Source of the DNA: Plectosphaerella cucumerina
Lineage: Eukaryota > Ascomycota > Sordariomycetes > Glomerellales > Plectosphaerellaceae
Length of the DNA: 64,000 nt
Reading direction: 5' to 3'
Assembly (NCBI GenBank): GCA_020746995.1
Contig: JAGPXD010000003.1
Span: forward strand, 1,550,001-1,614,000
Shown: positions 21,410-32,211 of the stretch, one piece after another
Numbering within the stretch: the first letter of the stretch is position 1
How the letters are laid out: every line of letters begins with the position of its first letter
Notes under the pieces: generated by a model
Told to the model about the DNA's origin: nothing
Seen by the model: only the letters and a program-made list of their open reading frames with translations
Database searches by the model: none
Translations under genes and position numbers: made by a program

Positions 21410-22288
21410 TTCACCTAGACGTCGAATTTCCCATGACGCCAAGTGTGGCGAAGGCGGTCGATGTGAACAAGATCGTGCCTGGTGACGACTTTATCCAGAG
21501 GACTGCCTGCCTGCTGCTGCCAAGCTTGTCGAAAGATTAGCCATCAGACCCGCTGGCTTTCAGTTCGGAAAACTACCAAGTTGATTGATTATCACGTTTG
21601 TCGTGCTTAGGCCTGCAGGCATGGGGGCAGTCTGCCTCTTATCCTGGCCCTTTCACTTATGAACCCCCCGCCTTCCGTACTTTCCAGAGCCGCCGATGTC
21701 CCAACGCGACCGTAGCCTAGCGGTATTGATACTGGTGTATTATTGACACGGCGAGGGGGTTCGATTCCCCTTTCTACCAGAGTAAAATTCGCCCACCTCA
21801 GCTGGGCGATTTTCTACCCTTCCGGATTCCTCCATGGCAGGATGCCCGGAGGGGGTCTTTTTTTTGGTTTTGCAGGCTGGAACCGTTCGCGACAGACCGA
21901 GCAGCAGAGAAGGATGCATGACATGCGCGGTCAATCAAAAGCGCAGATGAGATGCATCCGATTATGATCAGATGCCGTCGCAATCGAGCAACAAGCCAGG
22001 ACCGCTTGATGACTTCAAGGTGTTCACTTGGTGTCGACCCGAGCACATTTTTTGTCGCGCAGTGATCCACAATTTGAAACATGACTGGCCAATCAACTTC
22101 GAGCAGTGACATGCTCCCTTGCCTCGAAGTGTCAGGGGAACAACGTCACCCGCCCGAGTACTCCGACACACACCCATCCTCGATTTCATTTTGGTTCTTT
22201 GGCCCTTTTCACCTTTAATTGTTTCTCAAACTGGTTCAAGTCATTAGAGCATTGCTTTGACTCCCATCTATTCTGCAGGCCAACTCTG
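21410..22288. other. Intergenic region carrying a tRNA-like element
   Basis: This lies between acr2 and arsH. Apart from the tRNA-like sequence at 21706-21780 there is no supportable feature. The last 180 bp are CT-rich and probably form the arsH leader. The arsH frame is open upstream of 22289 to about 22111, but this extension is low in plausibility. Confidence 0.5.
21706..21780 (+). pseudogene. tRNA-like sequence (probable tRNA pseudogene)
   Basis: An A-box-like TAGCCTAGCGG and a good B box (GGTTCGATTCC, within a T-arm of five base pairs around TTCGATT) are spaced as in a tRNA. A short GTGT/ACAC anticodon stem would frame a 7-nt loop. However, the 5' segment (GCGACCG) does not pair with the 3' segment (TTCTACC), so no acceptor stem forms. 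A functional tRNA is therefore unlikely. It may still bind TFIIIC. Confidence 0.4.
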
Positions 22289-23338
22289 ATGCGCTACCCT
22301 GGCCTTTTATTCAGGTCGTGGCAGCAGCCCCTGACTTCCCGCATCACCACTTCGAAAGCTTCGTTCAGCGGCCAGCACATTATTCCAGCACTTCACAAAA
22401 GCAAGCTTACCCGACCAGCGACTGCTTTTAGCCGCTCTTTCACCTCAACCACCGTCGCAATGAACGGCCACGGCGACATCAACAACATCCACGCCGCGCG
22501 TCCCTCGGCCGCGATCGCGCCAGACCAAGCCTACATCGGTCGATCGCTGGCCATGCGCGCAGAAGAAGACGACCCGGAGATCTCAGCACGCTATCGACCC
22601 TTCCTTCTCGACAGCAAAGTTCCCAAGACCGATGACTGGGTCGAGCAGCTTGAGCTCTCAACAGCAATGAGCATGGTCGACAGGGAGATCCTCCAGCACG
22701 GCGGTCCTCGCCCCAGAATCCTTGTGCTGTACGGCAGCCTGCGCGCCCGCTCCTTCAGCCGCCTCCTCGCGTTCGAAGGCGCCCGTATCCTCCACCGTCT
22801 AGGATGCGACGTCCGCGTCTACGACCCGACGGGTCTCCCTCTCAAGGATGACGTCAATCACGAACACCCCAAGGTCCAGGAGCTCCGGAAACTCAGCGCG
22901 TGGAGCGATGGCCATTTCTGGGTCAGCCCTGAGCAGCACGGCGCTGTCACGGGTATCTTCAAGATGCAGATCGACTGGATCCCGCTCAGCGCCGGATCCG
23001 TGCGCCCGACGCAAGGTCGCACCCTCGCCGTCGCGCAAGTCTCGGGCGGGTCGCAGAGCTTCAATGCTGTCAATACCCTGCGTCTTCTGGGCAGATGGAT
23101 GCGCATGTTTGTCATTCCGAACCAGAGCTCCGTGCCCATGGCATACAAGCAGTTCACGGCCGAGACGGACGAGGCCGGCGGCGGATCCCGCATGATGCCG
23201 AGTTCGAATCGGGATCGGTTGGTGGACTGCATGGAAGAGCTGGTGAAGTACACGGTTGTGATGAGGCCTCATTTTGACCTCTTTGGGGACAGGTTCAGCG
23301 AGCGCGAGGAGAAGAGGGAGAAGGCGGCGAAGAAGTGA
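22289..23338 (+). CDS. arsH: ArsH-type NADPH-dependent FMN reductase (organoarsenical oxidase) with mitochondrial-like presequence
   Basis: An intronless frame of 349 residues. From residue 58 (internal ATG at 22460) it is a classic ArsH: RPRILVLYGSLRARSFSR (flavodoxin-fold FMN loop), VRVYDPTGLPLKDD, ELRKLSAWSDGHFWVSPEQHGAVTGIFKMQIDWIPL and the GGSQSFNAVNTLRLLGRWMRMF signature. ArsH oxidises trivalent methylated and aromatic arsenicals to less toxic pentavalent forms. The first 57 residues are rich in Arg, Ser and Thr, lack acidic residues and end in RSFTSTT before the internal Met, a typical mitochondrial targeting peptide. Leaky initiation could give mitochondrial and cytosolic forms. It completes the arsenic island. 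Confidence 0.93.
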   Translation: MRYPGLLFRSWQQPLTSRITTSKASFSGQHIIPALHKSKLTRPATAFSRSFTSTTVAMNGHGDINNIHAARPSAAIAPDQAYIGRSLAMRAEEDDPEISARYRPFLLDSKVPKTDDWVEQLELSTAMSMVDREILQHGGPRPRILVLYGSLRARSFSRLLAFEGARILHRLGCDVRVYDPTGLPLKDDVNHEHPKVQELRKLSAWSDGHFWVSPEQHGAVTGIFKMQIDWIPLSAGSVRPTQGRTLAVAQVSGGSQSFNAVNTLRLLGRWMRMFVIPNQSSVPMAYKQFTAETDEAGGGSRMMPSSNRDRLVDCMEELVKYTVVMRPHFDLFGDRFSEREEKREKAAKK

Positions 23339-24066
23339 AGCTTCTTGGAACTCTGACCCTTGATGAATTAGAGACAGTTCAGGGATGCCCAAGAACAAGC
23401 ATCGACGGCGGATTAGAATGACCCCTAGTAGACGTCATAGACGACCGAAGCCTCTAGAAATCGAAGCACGTACACTACATATCTGTAGATGTTCTGGGAC
23501 GTCTCTGGGATATGGTGACTTGAGTGAACAAAAGTCGTACTTCGGAGCGGAGCAAGTTTGCAGACAGACCACTTGCACCTGCCCATGTGATTGAACATAA
23601 AAAATTGCGAGTCATTGCAGCCAAGATGAGAAATCCAGCTCCTGAAGCGCCATTGGTGCCATTGGCTGAGCTGTGTGGCCATGTGAAGACATACTGGTCT
23701 CAGCTTCAACACCTGACCTCACGTGCCGCAACCTTGCCCTTGCAATTCACTACATCAAACAATCCTGCCGCCATTCAAGCAGCTGCGCGAGTTTCCAGGG
23801 GAAGAAGCAAAATCGAATTCACTTGCTGGCTCTTTGGATTCCATTGCCTCCCTAGAAATATTGCCGGCCTACTCTCTTCTTCTGAATTGAAACTTCTTCC
23901 ACTCACTCGTCCCTTTTGCTTCTGCGCTCCCCCTGAAACAACCGCAAGAGAAGAACCCCTTCTCACCACGCCATTGCCTGACAGGGCCTTGAGGAACAGA
24001 CCTCCAGTCATCTGCTTTCTCGATTCCTTTCCGCTTTTGAGCAACATCCGGCAACCTCCACTCAGC
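23339..24066. other. Intergenic, no gene recognised
   Basis: This is the 3' flank of arsH and the promoter and leader of the secreted 621-residue protein. The open frame that runs through 23524-24186 is the leader read through into the signal-peptide exon and has no domain of its own. Confidence 0.45.
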
Positions 24067-26045
24067 ATGTCTCGCGCGGCCCTGCCCTCAAAGGCCGTGG
24101 CCTTTGTGCTGCTGGTCTTTGTTGCTCTCTTCGCCACCCAAGCATCTGCAAAGTACATCAAGTCCAAGCTTTGTACGTCATCTTGATCACACATGGATCT
24201 CATTGCGAAGGTGGACTAACAATAGCTCGAGCCGAGTTCGAACTTCAGCTCCCGCTCGCCTGCCCCGACACGTGCGGCATCTGGTGTGACAGATGCCCTA
24301 CGCGCGATCTCGGTATACCTCCGAGCACCACTGATGAAGACGGTAACATCATCATAAACCCAGATGCCAAAACGAACCCCTCGTCCACCACCACACTCCC
24401 AGCGCCAAGCAGCACAAGCAAACCGCAAACAGGCGGTCCCCTCGAGCTGGGCGACGAGGACTCTGTCGCACCTCCGAACCCAAACGTACCTCTGATTGGC
24501 GCTGATGGCCAGATTTTCCAACCAGAGGACGACACTGGCGGCGATGACGATGAGAGCACACCGATTGTCTCGCCCGAAATGTTGTCTTCGACCTTCAAAA
24601 CCAAACGGTCCGCCCTTTCCAAACGCCAAGACAACGACGACATCATCAAGAGTGGCGTGAGCCGTCCCGAGACTTGGGGCGCGGGACCTCGTGACTGGTG
24701 GAGCAAGATGAACGGCATCATCGAGGACAGGGGCCTGATCCTGGACTACACACCCAGAAGCTCTTCGCGGGTTGAATACTTTGACACAAGTGAGCTCGAT
24801 GTGCGTCAGACGCTTCCCGATGCCAACAGGGCCGGGGGCGTCCCGGTTCTGCGAGGCTCTACCCTCCTCGTCGCAGCCAGCAACCTCGGCATCTACATCG
24901 GTCACTTTTGGGAGTCTCCTAATTTTGTCGCCATAAACACCACAGCGAGCCAAGAAGGCCAGGGCTTGGTGTGGAACCCTGAACTTCAGAAAAGGTCCTG
25001 GATGTTTGGTGTCCAAGGATTCATGCATTATGGGACTTTCGACTGGCACAATGCCACAAAAATCTCGGACAAGTACCGCTACGTGGGCAACAATGACGCG
25101 CTCAGAGATCTCGTCAGGCCTGGTATGATTCTTGACGAGAAGTCGACTCAGTGGCGAGAATTCCGCCTCTTCCATCCTCGCGACCCTCATCGCGGGCCGC
25201 CCGGTACCGTGGCCAAGAACGAAAAGAAGATGAACGAGCTCCGCACCTGGCTCGCGAAATTCCTGTACCTCAAAGAGGAGCAGATCGTGCGCCATGCCCC
25301 CTTCTACGAGCCCAATGGCCTCGTCGATCTCCTCGAAGGTTCCCACAAGCCCACCGACTACCACAACATCTTCACCTGGCAATACGGCTCTCTGGTCAAC
25401 AAGCCGTCGACCCGCGACGACGGAGACCGCGAGTTCCGTGCCACCTTCAACGGTGACACCATTGTCGATATGTCCCGCACTTGGAAGAACACCAGACTCA
25501 CCAACGACATGTGCCGACTGCACGTCACCGTCAACGCCATACAGACATCCGACGTTGTCCAGAAGCAGATGGAACTGCGGGTGGGACTGCACCAGCCGGG
25601 AGATAAACACGTTTACGAGGCCACGCATTGGCGCTACCCGGTACAGTATGTCAACGACGACGATGGCACGAAACAGGTCATCAAGCTCTCCAAAGAAGTG
25701 ACGGGCCTCAAAGAGGCCGTCTACTTCTCGTTCACGCGGGGCGAGAAGGAGGTGGTAAAGTTCTATGGACAGAAGCCCAACTACGAAGACTGGCACATCG
25801 AGTTCCAGTACGGCGAGGACGAGGACCAGAAGTTCAAGTATGAGGACATGGATACGGACGCTACGGCGCAGTGCCGTGGCGGAGCCTGGAAGCTGTGGAC
25901 TCCCGACGCGGCGTTTGTGCGTCTATCCCCCACCCCCGCAAGGACGTCATGTGTGCTAATGGATTCAAACTTGTAGAAACGAGAGTCGGTTTGCCGATTC
26001 AAGTGCGACGTTGATTTCACGCCGGACCCGCCGAGCAAGGAGTGA
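24067..26045 (+). CDS. Secreted pre-pro protein of unknown function, 621 residues
   Basis: Three exons (24067-24172, 24226-25916, 25977-26045; phases 1 and 0). Exon 1 encodes a signal peptide ending ATQASA. A Pro/Ser/Thr/Asp-rich region of about 150 residues follows, ending at a dibasic TKRSALSKRQ site (about residue 160) suited to Kex2 processing. The folded part contains the phrases NLGIYIGHFWESPNF and TDYHNIFTWQYG and is rich in aromatic residues. The third exon adds a short tail with two Cys (VCRFKC); without it, the frame runs on into intron sequence. Similar phrases occur in poorly characterised secreted fungal proteins, often near chitinase genes (from memory, not verified). No enzyme family is recognised. 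Confidence 0.7.
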
Positions 26046-26371
26046 GTTGGCGTGAAGCCAACGAACACGGGGACGAGCCGAGGCATGTCGTTGCCAGAAG
26101 CGCGTTTCAGAGCTTGGCAGTGTCAAGACGATGAGGGTATATTTCAGGATCATGGATTGGAATGGTCGCAGGCGCTTTGATGGGACAAGCTGCGCGAAAC
26201 AAGGCCATGGAATCGAGGACTTGGCAGCTCAGGTGTGGTAGTGACGGCCAAAGCAGTCAGAAGTCAATACATCCTCTTTCATTCATTCCCCAACTTCGGT
26301 TCATGACAGCAATTGCAACTCCAGATGACCGCCAAACGCCATGTTCGTTTCTTCGTGATGTTCCCCACCTC
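26046..26371. other. Convergent intergenic region
   Basis: This region separates the tail of the 621-residue secreted protein gene from the stop of the minus-strand membrane-protein gene, so it should contain both 3' ends. No further feature is seen. Confidence 0.5.
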
Positions 26372-27477
26372 TTAAATGGCCCTCTCCCGGTTCTGCCTCT
26401 CAATCTCCTCCTGGAAGACATTTCCTCCCTGGCCCCTCGGGCTCGTCGGCGACGTTGTCAACTCAATGTCTTGGGTAGGCTTCTGGTTGTATTGCGCCGA
26501 GCCCCTGTTGCCAAAAGCGCTGCTGCCGCGGTTGGGCACGCCGGCGGCGACCTGGCTGCGTCTCCGCTTGCGGATGAGGAAGAAGGCACCGATGGCGGCG
26601 GCGAGGAGCACGACGATGACTATGGGGACGGCGATTGCGGCTGCGGGAACTCCACCTCCTCCGCCGCCCGAGTTGCTGTCATTGTTATCGGTGGCTGGCA
26701 CCGCTTGGGGCTCCTGGTCTTTGGGCAGGAGGGAGATAGTCGCGCCGGTGCGGTAGGATATCTTGTTTTCCGTCGACGAGTTGAAAGCGAGGCGGAGGGT
26801 GAATTGCCTGGAGTCATCGTTGTTGCCGAGGAACTCAGCTTTCGGCTTCCAGATGTAGTAGCCCTGGCTCAGTGGTGTCTTATTGTTCTGGCCAAGGGTC
26901 AGGTAAGGGGTGCCTGTCGAGCTGTCGTTGACGGCAGGGCCTCCGGCGTCGCGGTGGAAGAGCTGGATGTGGACGGGCGTGTTTAGGTCGGAGCCGAATG
27001 TCTTGTCGTCCCATGTGACTGTCGAGTGTCAGTATCATTGTCATCCGACCGGGCGGCTGCCAGCATACTGTAGTAGGGAACGTCGACGTAGAATTTGGCG
27101 CCGTTCTGGGGCTGGCAGAAGGGTTGGACATTGCTGGCTGAGCCTCCCATGCACTGGATGAAGTAGCCCTTGCCGCCGTTCGAGTCGGTGGCACGAGGAG
27201 GGAGGGCGCTGCCGGTACTCGTGACGGTCGCGCTGTTGGAGGCGATGTATGTGAAGACGGTGTTGGTCAAGGAGTATGGCTGAGCATCGACTGTCGAAGC
27301 CGCGCCGTTCACTGTGGTGACATGGCGGGTAAATGTGTGCGCCTCGTTTGCAGAGTCGATTGAGATCCAGGGCCTTCCGGGAGGCTGCTGCTGTCGAGGC
27401 TCGATGGCCGAGGCGGATGAGAAGGGCGCCGCCGCGAGAAGGAGGCTCGCAGCCAGGGTCTTTGGTGTTGCGAGCAT
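26372..27477 (-). CDS. Type I single-pass membrane protein (cell-surface sensor-like), function unknown
   Basis: Two exons (27477-27069, 27018-26372; phase 1) give 351 residues. A signal peptide (MLATPKTLAASLLLAAAPFSSASA) is followed by an extracellular domain of about 220 residues with Asn-glycosylation sites (NDSS, NSST) and two Cys (FIQC, QPFCQ). A Gly-rich hinge, one transmembrane helix (about 262-285, AAAIAVPIVIVVLLAAAIG) and a basic stop-transfer RKRRR come next, and the cytosolic tail has about 60 residues. The topology is that of fungal Mid2/Wsc-like surface proteins, but no WSC domain or Ser/Thr-rich rod is present, so the role is open. Convergent with the secreted-protein gene. Confidence 0.75.
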
Positions 27478-29723
27478 TGTTATCCGACAGTCGGTCGATT
27501 TGTCAACGCGCAGAAGGTAAAAATTGAACTGTGACTCGGATTGATCCCCGACAATTTCGACGATGAAAGGTCACTGAACTTTTCACGATCATTTGGATGT
27601 CAGCGTGTTGACGCGGAATGTCGTGGGGGGAGGGGCAATGGAGGGGTAGAAGAGGGGGGGCCCACAGGCTCTTGCAGCTCGCCATCAGCCCGGTGGCTGG
27701 GCTGGCTGCAGGCTTTGTCCCAAGAGCTCAAGCTCTCGTCCGATCCGGGTGCGCTACGCTGCCGAGATGCGCATCCCCGCCGACAAGTCCGTCGTGCGTC
27801 CTTTTCTCGGGCCAATGGTGGGCAGGTGAAGACAAGCTGGGTCTGGGACAGGATGCGTCAAGGTGGATGCAAGTGGCACTACCGGACGGCGAGTTGCAGC
27901 GGCGTCGAGCTTGGTGGGCTGCCGTGGATGGCGATTGTCGAGTCCCATCGGTCGGTGTTGTCAGATTGGGTTGAGTTGCATGATGCTGTCTTGCAGCACT
28001 TGATACGATTCATCTATTGCTGGCTATTGCAGGATGCATTGCGCCACGGAAGCTGAGATCACAGAGGTCACAGAGGCACAGAGGACGACACCGACAGGGA
28101 CAACACGCGGGGTCGAGCGCGCCGAGGTTTCGAGGTGTCATGCCATGCCTTGGGAACCGGTCAGATCAAGGACCCATCGTAGGATTTCAGAAAAGGCTGG
28201 GAGGAGAAAGGCCCAATTCAGCTGAGATTCCTCAGATCGTCCGACTGATCCTTGTAGACCCATCTACCTATCGTGAGTCCGACTTGTTGGCGATAGATGG
28301 CAAAAAGGAAACCAACCGCAAGCAATTGCGCACCTGCCGGACTGGGAAGGGCCCCAAGAGTCCAAGCACGTGGGCGATACTACCCCTCATCCTTAACAAA
28401 CATTTTCCAGGTCGCACCAAAATTCTGCCAGCGAAAGACGGGGGGCTGTTAGCAGCTCTAGACCGTTGACACGCCAGTTCGAAAGGCGCCCGGTGGGCCC
28501 TCCAGGGGCGGACGGGACCTTCCTCCGGTGAGGTGCACCCAGTTCCAGCGCCAAATCCAACGGCCAACGCCTGCAGAAGGCCCTGAATGCCCCGCCACAG
28601 CCTCGATGTTTCCTCTGCCTGGACGTCTTCACCTTGTCTGGTCAACCCAGTCCCCCTCCAGTCCGCCACGAGCGCTGAACCACGAGTTACCACGTCGCAC
28701 ACAGCGATCGTTTCGATATTTGGCTAAACGCATCACTCAAGAAGTCAACAACCACATGTTCCCTTCCAGCAGGTGCGTTCTTCCTCGCCACCAATCGTCG
28801 GAATCCCCGACGCTGACATCCAGACCAACCGCCGAGCCAGACCAGACCAACAACCCCTCTCCACATCGCCGCCCATCCTGTCAGTAGCGCGCCCAGGTCC
28901 CTGGCGCCATCATCGTACCAAAACCGATAACCCGCTGCTCGACGGCCTTCCAAGATGGTCTTCTCTAGGCCGAAGCGGCAGGGGTCCTGGCGAAATCTCA
29001 CCCGCAGTCTTCCGCCGGTGGCCGCCACCGCTCTTTCCTCACGGTGAATCTGGGCGGCGTTCCGCTCCGGCCTGACGGTTGCTTGGCCTTGCGACGGCGC
29101 CTCGCTTCAGTGGCCTCTGCCCCGCGCGGCGTGGGTTTTCCACCGGCTACCTCGCTTGCACACAACCACATCAGAGAGGCCGAGCCGGCCAGCGCATCAA
29201 TCGCTGAAGAGGAACGAAACGCGGGAGGGTGACGGCCAAGATTGCCCTCGTCTTGGCGGTCTAACGCACTGTGGACGTCTGTTCCGGCTGTATCCCGCGC
29301 CATTCGCAGCCGGTCCCAGCCCACGAAGCCCGTGGTCCATCTGCTCGAATCCTACCGCCGATGATGCGCACCCTGGTGCCCTACCTGCCAACCACGCCAT
29401 CGGCCTATGGTCGCCCACCGTGACCCTTGCCGCGATGATCTTCGGACGTCGGTGCCAGTCCCCCTTCTCCGACCTCCTGGCCCAGCCAGCGGGGTCTTGG
29501 AGGGGCACAGCACCATCCACACCGGAAATGCTGCACGCGAGACGAGCTTGCGCCGAGGGGTAAAGCAGATGCCCCTCTCGCCTAGTACTTTAATGGTGGG
29601 GTCGCCGCGACCAGCGTCCCTACACCCGGGAGGCCGACCTTCTCGTCTGCCCCTCGCTTCAAGACTCTGAAAAGTCGTGCTACCTTGACGGCATCAACTT
29701 CGAGACCAGCAGCAATCTCCAAG
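27478..29723. other. Long intergenic region, no gene recognised
   Basis: This 2.2-kb stretch separates two genes transcribed away from each other, so it should include both promoters. Open frames up to about 170 codons exist on both strands but have shuffled, Arg/Pro/Ser-rich composition, no domain and no supporting splice structure. I see nothing else. Confidence 0.45.
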
Positions 29724-31242
29724 ATGAAGACCAGCCCGATTGCCGCCGCCGCCCTGGCCGCGCTCGCCCCGCGCCAGGAGAGCTGCGACATCACCATCCT
29801 GTCGCCCGACTACGATGCCCCCGCAGTTCGCGCTGGATGGCAGGCCCAGCTCATCATGAATGGCCTGGTGAAGCCCAGGACCATCGAGGTCGACAGCGAG
29901 GGCGCCCTGCTCATTCTCGACGCAGGCGCTGGTGTTCGTCACGTCACCTTCAATGACCATGGAAGCACCTGTCTCGAGGTTGACCAGAACAACCTCATCG
30001 TCGACAACGACAAGGTATGTGCGCCCAGGCGCATGCAAATGGCGGCAATGACTGACGGGCTATTCACAGCTCAACCACGGCATGGCCCTCTCCCGCGACG
30101 GAAGGACCCTGTACGCCTCCGACGTCGAGAACGTCTACGCCTGGGCGTACAACCCCTCCACGGGCACCATTGACGGCGACGCCAAGGTGGTCGTCACCAA
30201 CATGACCAGCAACCAGCACGTCACCCGGACGCTCCTCGTCTCCGAGCACAGCCCCGGCTACCTCGTCATCTCTCGCGGCAGCAACGAGAACCTGGCCGCC
30301 ATGTCGCAGAACATTGACTCGGGCATGTCCCAGATCCGCGCCTTCAACATCAACAACACCGACTCCTACCCCATCCAGTTCCTCGACGGCGTCGTCCTCG
30401 GTTGGGGCCTGCGCAACTCGGTCGGTGTCGCCGAGGACCCCGTCACCGGCAACATCTACTCGGTCGAGAACTCGGTCGACGACGTCGAGCGTGACGGCCA
30501 GCTCATCAAGGAGGACAACCCCGGCGAGGAGCTCAACCTCCACAGCACCATCGAGAACGCCACCGACAGCAGCCCCCGCAACTACGGCTACCCCATGTGC
30601 TTCGCCGTCTGGGACGCTGATGACATCCCCAACCACGACGGCCTCCAGGTCGGCGACCAGTTCGCCTCCGACATCAACAGCACCCTGACCGACGACATTT
30701 GCAACACCGAGTACCACAGCCCCCGCCTGGCCTTCCCTGCCCACTACGCGCCCCTCGACGCCCGCTTCAGCAAGGATGGCGAGGAGCTCTTCGTCTCCTT
30801 CCACGGCAGCTGTAAGAGTCACCTCCCAATTGACTCCTGCCATCACTAACATGTCCCAGTCAACCGCGAAGACCCCCACGGCTACAAGCTCTCCACCGTC
30901 GAGTTCAGCAACGGCGAGCCCGTCGAGCCCCGCAACTCCACCACATCGCTCACCGATATCGTGTACATGCGCAGCACCGACGAGTGCCCCGACAACTGCT
31001 TCCGTCCCGTCGGTCTTGCCTGGGACTCCAAGGACCGCCTCTTCGTCACTTCGGACTCGACCGGCGAGATCTTCATTCTCGAGCGCCAGTCGGGCACCCC
31101 CACTTCGGAGGAGGAGGGTACTCTTGTCCAGCCCAGCCAGAGCGGCACGACCGACGGAGGCAACGCTGCCAGCGGGGTTGTCGTCCAGACTATGGGTGTT
31201 GTTGCTGCTGCGCTTTTCGCGGCGATGCTCCTGAGCTTCTGA
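29724..31242 (+). CDS. GPI-anchored quinoprotein-like sugar (sorbosone/pyranose) dehydrogenase, AA12-like
   Basis: Three exons (29724-30014, 30070-30811, 30860-31242; phases 0 and 1) give 471 residues. A short signal peptide (MKTSPIAAAALAALA) precedes a beta-propeller-like domain with LNHGMALSRDGRTLYASD, GWGLRNSVGVAEDPVTGNIYSVENS, GYPMCFAVWD and PVGLAWDSKDRLFVTSDSTGEI. These match fungal L-sorbosone dehydrogenase / PQQ-dependent pyranose dehydrogenase proteins (CAZy AA12), which oxidise sugars extracellularly and can feed electrons to LPMOs. The C-terminus (NAASGVVVQTMGVVAAALFAAMLLSF) is a GPI-attachment signal after a Ser/Gly/Thr-rich stretch, so it is probably wall- or membrane-bound. PQQ-ligand residues were not checked individually. 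Confidence 0.8.
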
Positions 31243-32211
31243 GAGTGAGGGGATGGTGCATTAACGAGGCATGATTTACGTACATGTTGTTTAGTTGTAT
31301 AATGGGATTGATTTGGCGTCATCTTTGATCTCGCGATTGACTCTGCCAGCAACGATCGTGCATGGATGCTGGTCGCAACCCTTGGGATGGTCCGGCTTCT
31401 TGCAGCACCGAAGATGAGCATCATGTCAAGGACGAAGCCCGCCCGGCCACTTGATTGTCACCGCCATCATGATCAGACCTAGGATCATTTCTGTAGTCAA
31501 AAAGGAAGTCCGAGGGAGGCAAAAAGTAATTCGATGGTCACTACCAGGATCGAACTGGCGACTTTCGCATTTCAAATGTCGGTGGGAACACCGGAGTATT
31601 AGTACGACACTCTAACCAACTGAGTTAAGCGACCTTTTGGATATTGGTCGCTGAGAATCTGAGAGGCCTTGACTCACGGTTGTGGATAGGCTGTGGGCGA
31701 AGAAGGGGGCGTGGGTCTTGAGGATGGTGGCTCCATTGCGAAAAAAGGGGGTCCCTGCCGACGTGGCTTCGAAGATTGTTGGCGGGTGGTGTTGGGAACT
31801 CCAGAAAAGGACTGCGGAAAACGTTGGAGTAAGTCGACGATGACCTCCCGGTTGACTTCAAGGTGAAGCTACCCAGTGGCACTGGCATGGGGGATGCTGG
31901 GCTGAGGGCGCTGCTGGACATGCGCGACAAAGACCATTCACGGTGGTTGACAACACGTCCGGTTTGATGAAGAGTCATATTATTCGCCGTGATGGGAAGT
32001 CCCTAGGATCCATCACCGCTTTAGTGTAGCAAGACATCTTTAACCCTACATATAGCCCGAGAAGTCATCCAAGTCTACCTAACTTCCATCTAGCCCGAGC
32101 CTATATGTGTGAGAACAGACCCATTACGCCTTCCCAATTCTACCTGACCAAGTTCCAGTACTATTATAATCCATTTGAGTTACCAAGAAACACCGTCCGA
32201 AATCCCAACAA
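31243..32211. other. Intergenic region with a tRNA gene
   Basis: This region lies between the 3' end of the quinoprotein gene and the 3' end of the GT2 locus. It holds the tRNA-Ile at 31535-31634. AT content rises at 32000-32220, as expected for 3' UTR sequence. Nothing else is supportable. Confidence 0.5.
31535..31634 (-). tRNA. tRNA-Ile (anticodon AAU) with intron
   Basis: On the minus strand the 5' acceptor GGTCGCT pairs with AGTGACC (one G-U), followed by discriminator A. The D arm reads AACTCAGTTGGTTAGAGT, the T arm GCCAGTTCGATCCTGGT. The anticodon stem TCGTA/TGCGA closes a loop CTAATA with anticodon AAT (AAU, reading Ile AUU/AUC after inosine modification). An intron of about 26-27 nt (about 31570-31596) lies one base 3' of the anticodon, the canonical position, so tRNA splicing endonuclease is needed. 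The mature length is about 74 nt. CCA is not encoded. Confidence 0.95.

Noticed and set aside
22106..22288. Further N-terminal extension of arsH
   Set aside because: The frame is open, but the sequence is CT-rich leader with no plausible start context; the ATG at 22289 begins the credible presequence.
24216..25796. 526-codon minus-strand frame
   Set aside because: Antisense shadow of the secreted 621-residue protein; its reading is a Val/Gly/Glu mixture without motifs.
30064..30879. 271-codon minus-strand frame
   Set aside because: Antisense shadow of exon 2 of the quinoprotein gene; strongly Val/Gly/Asp-biased.
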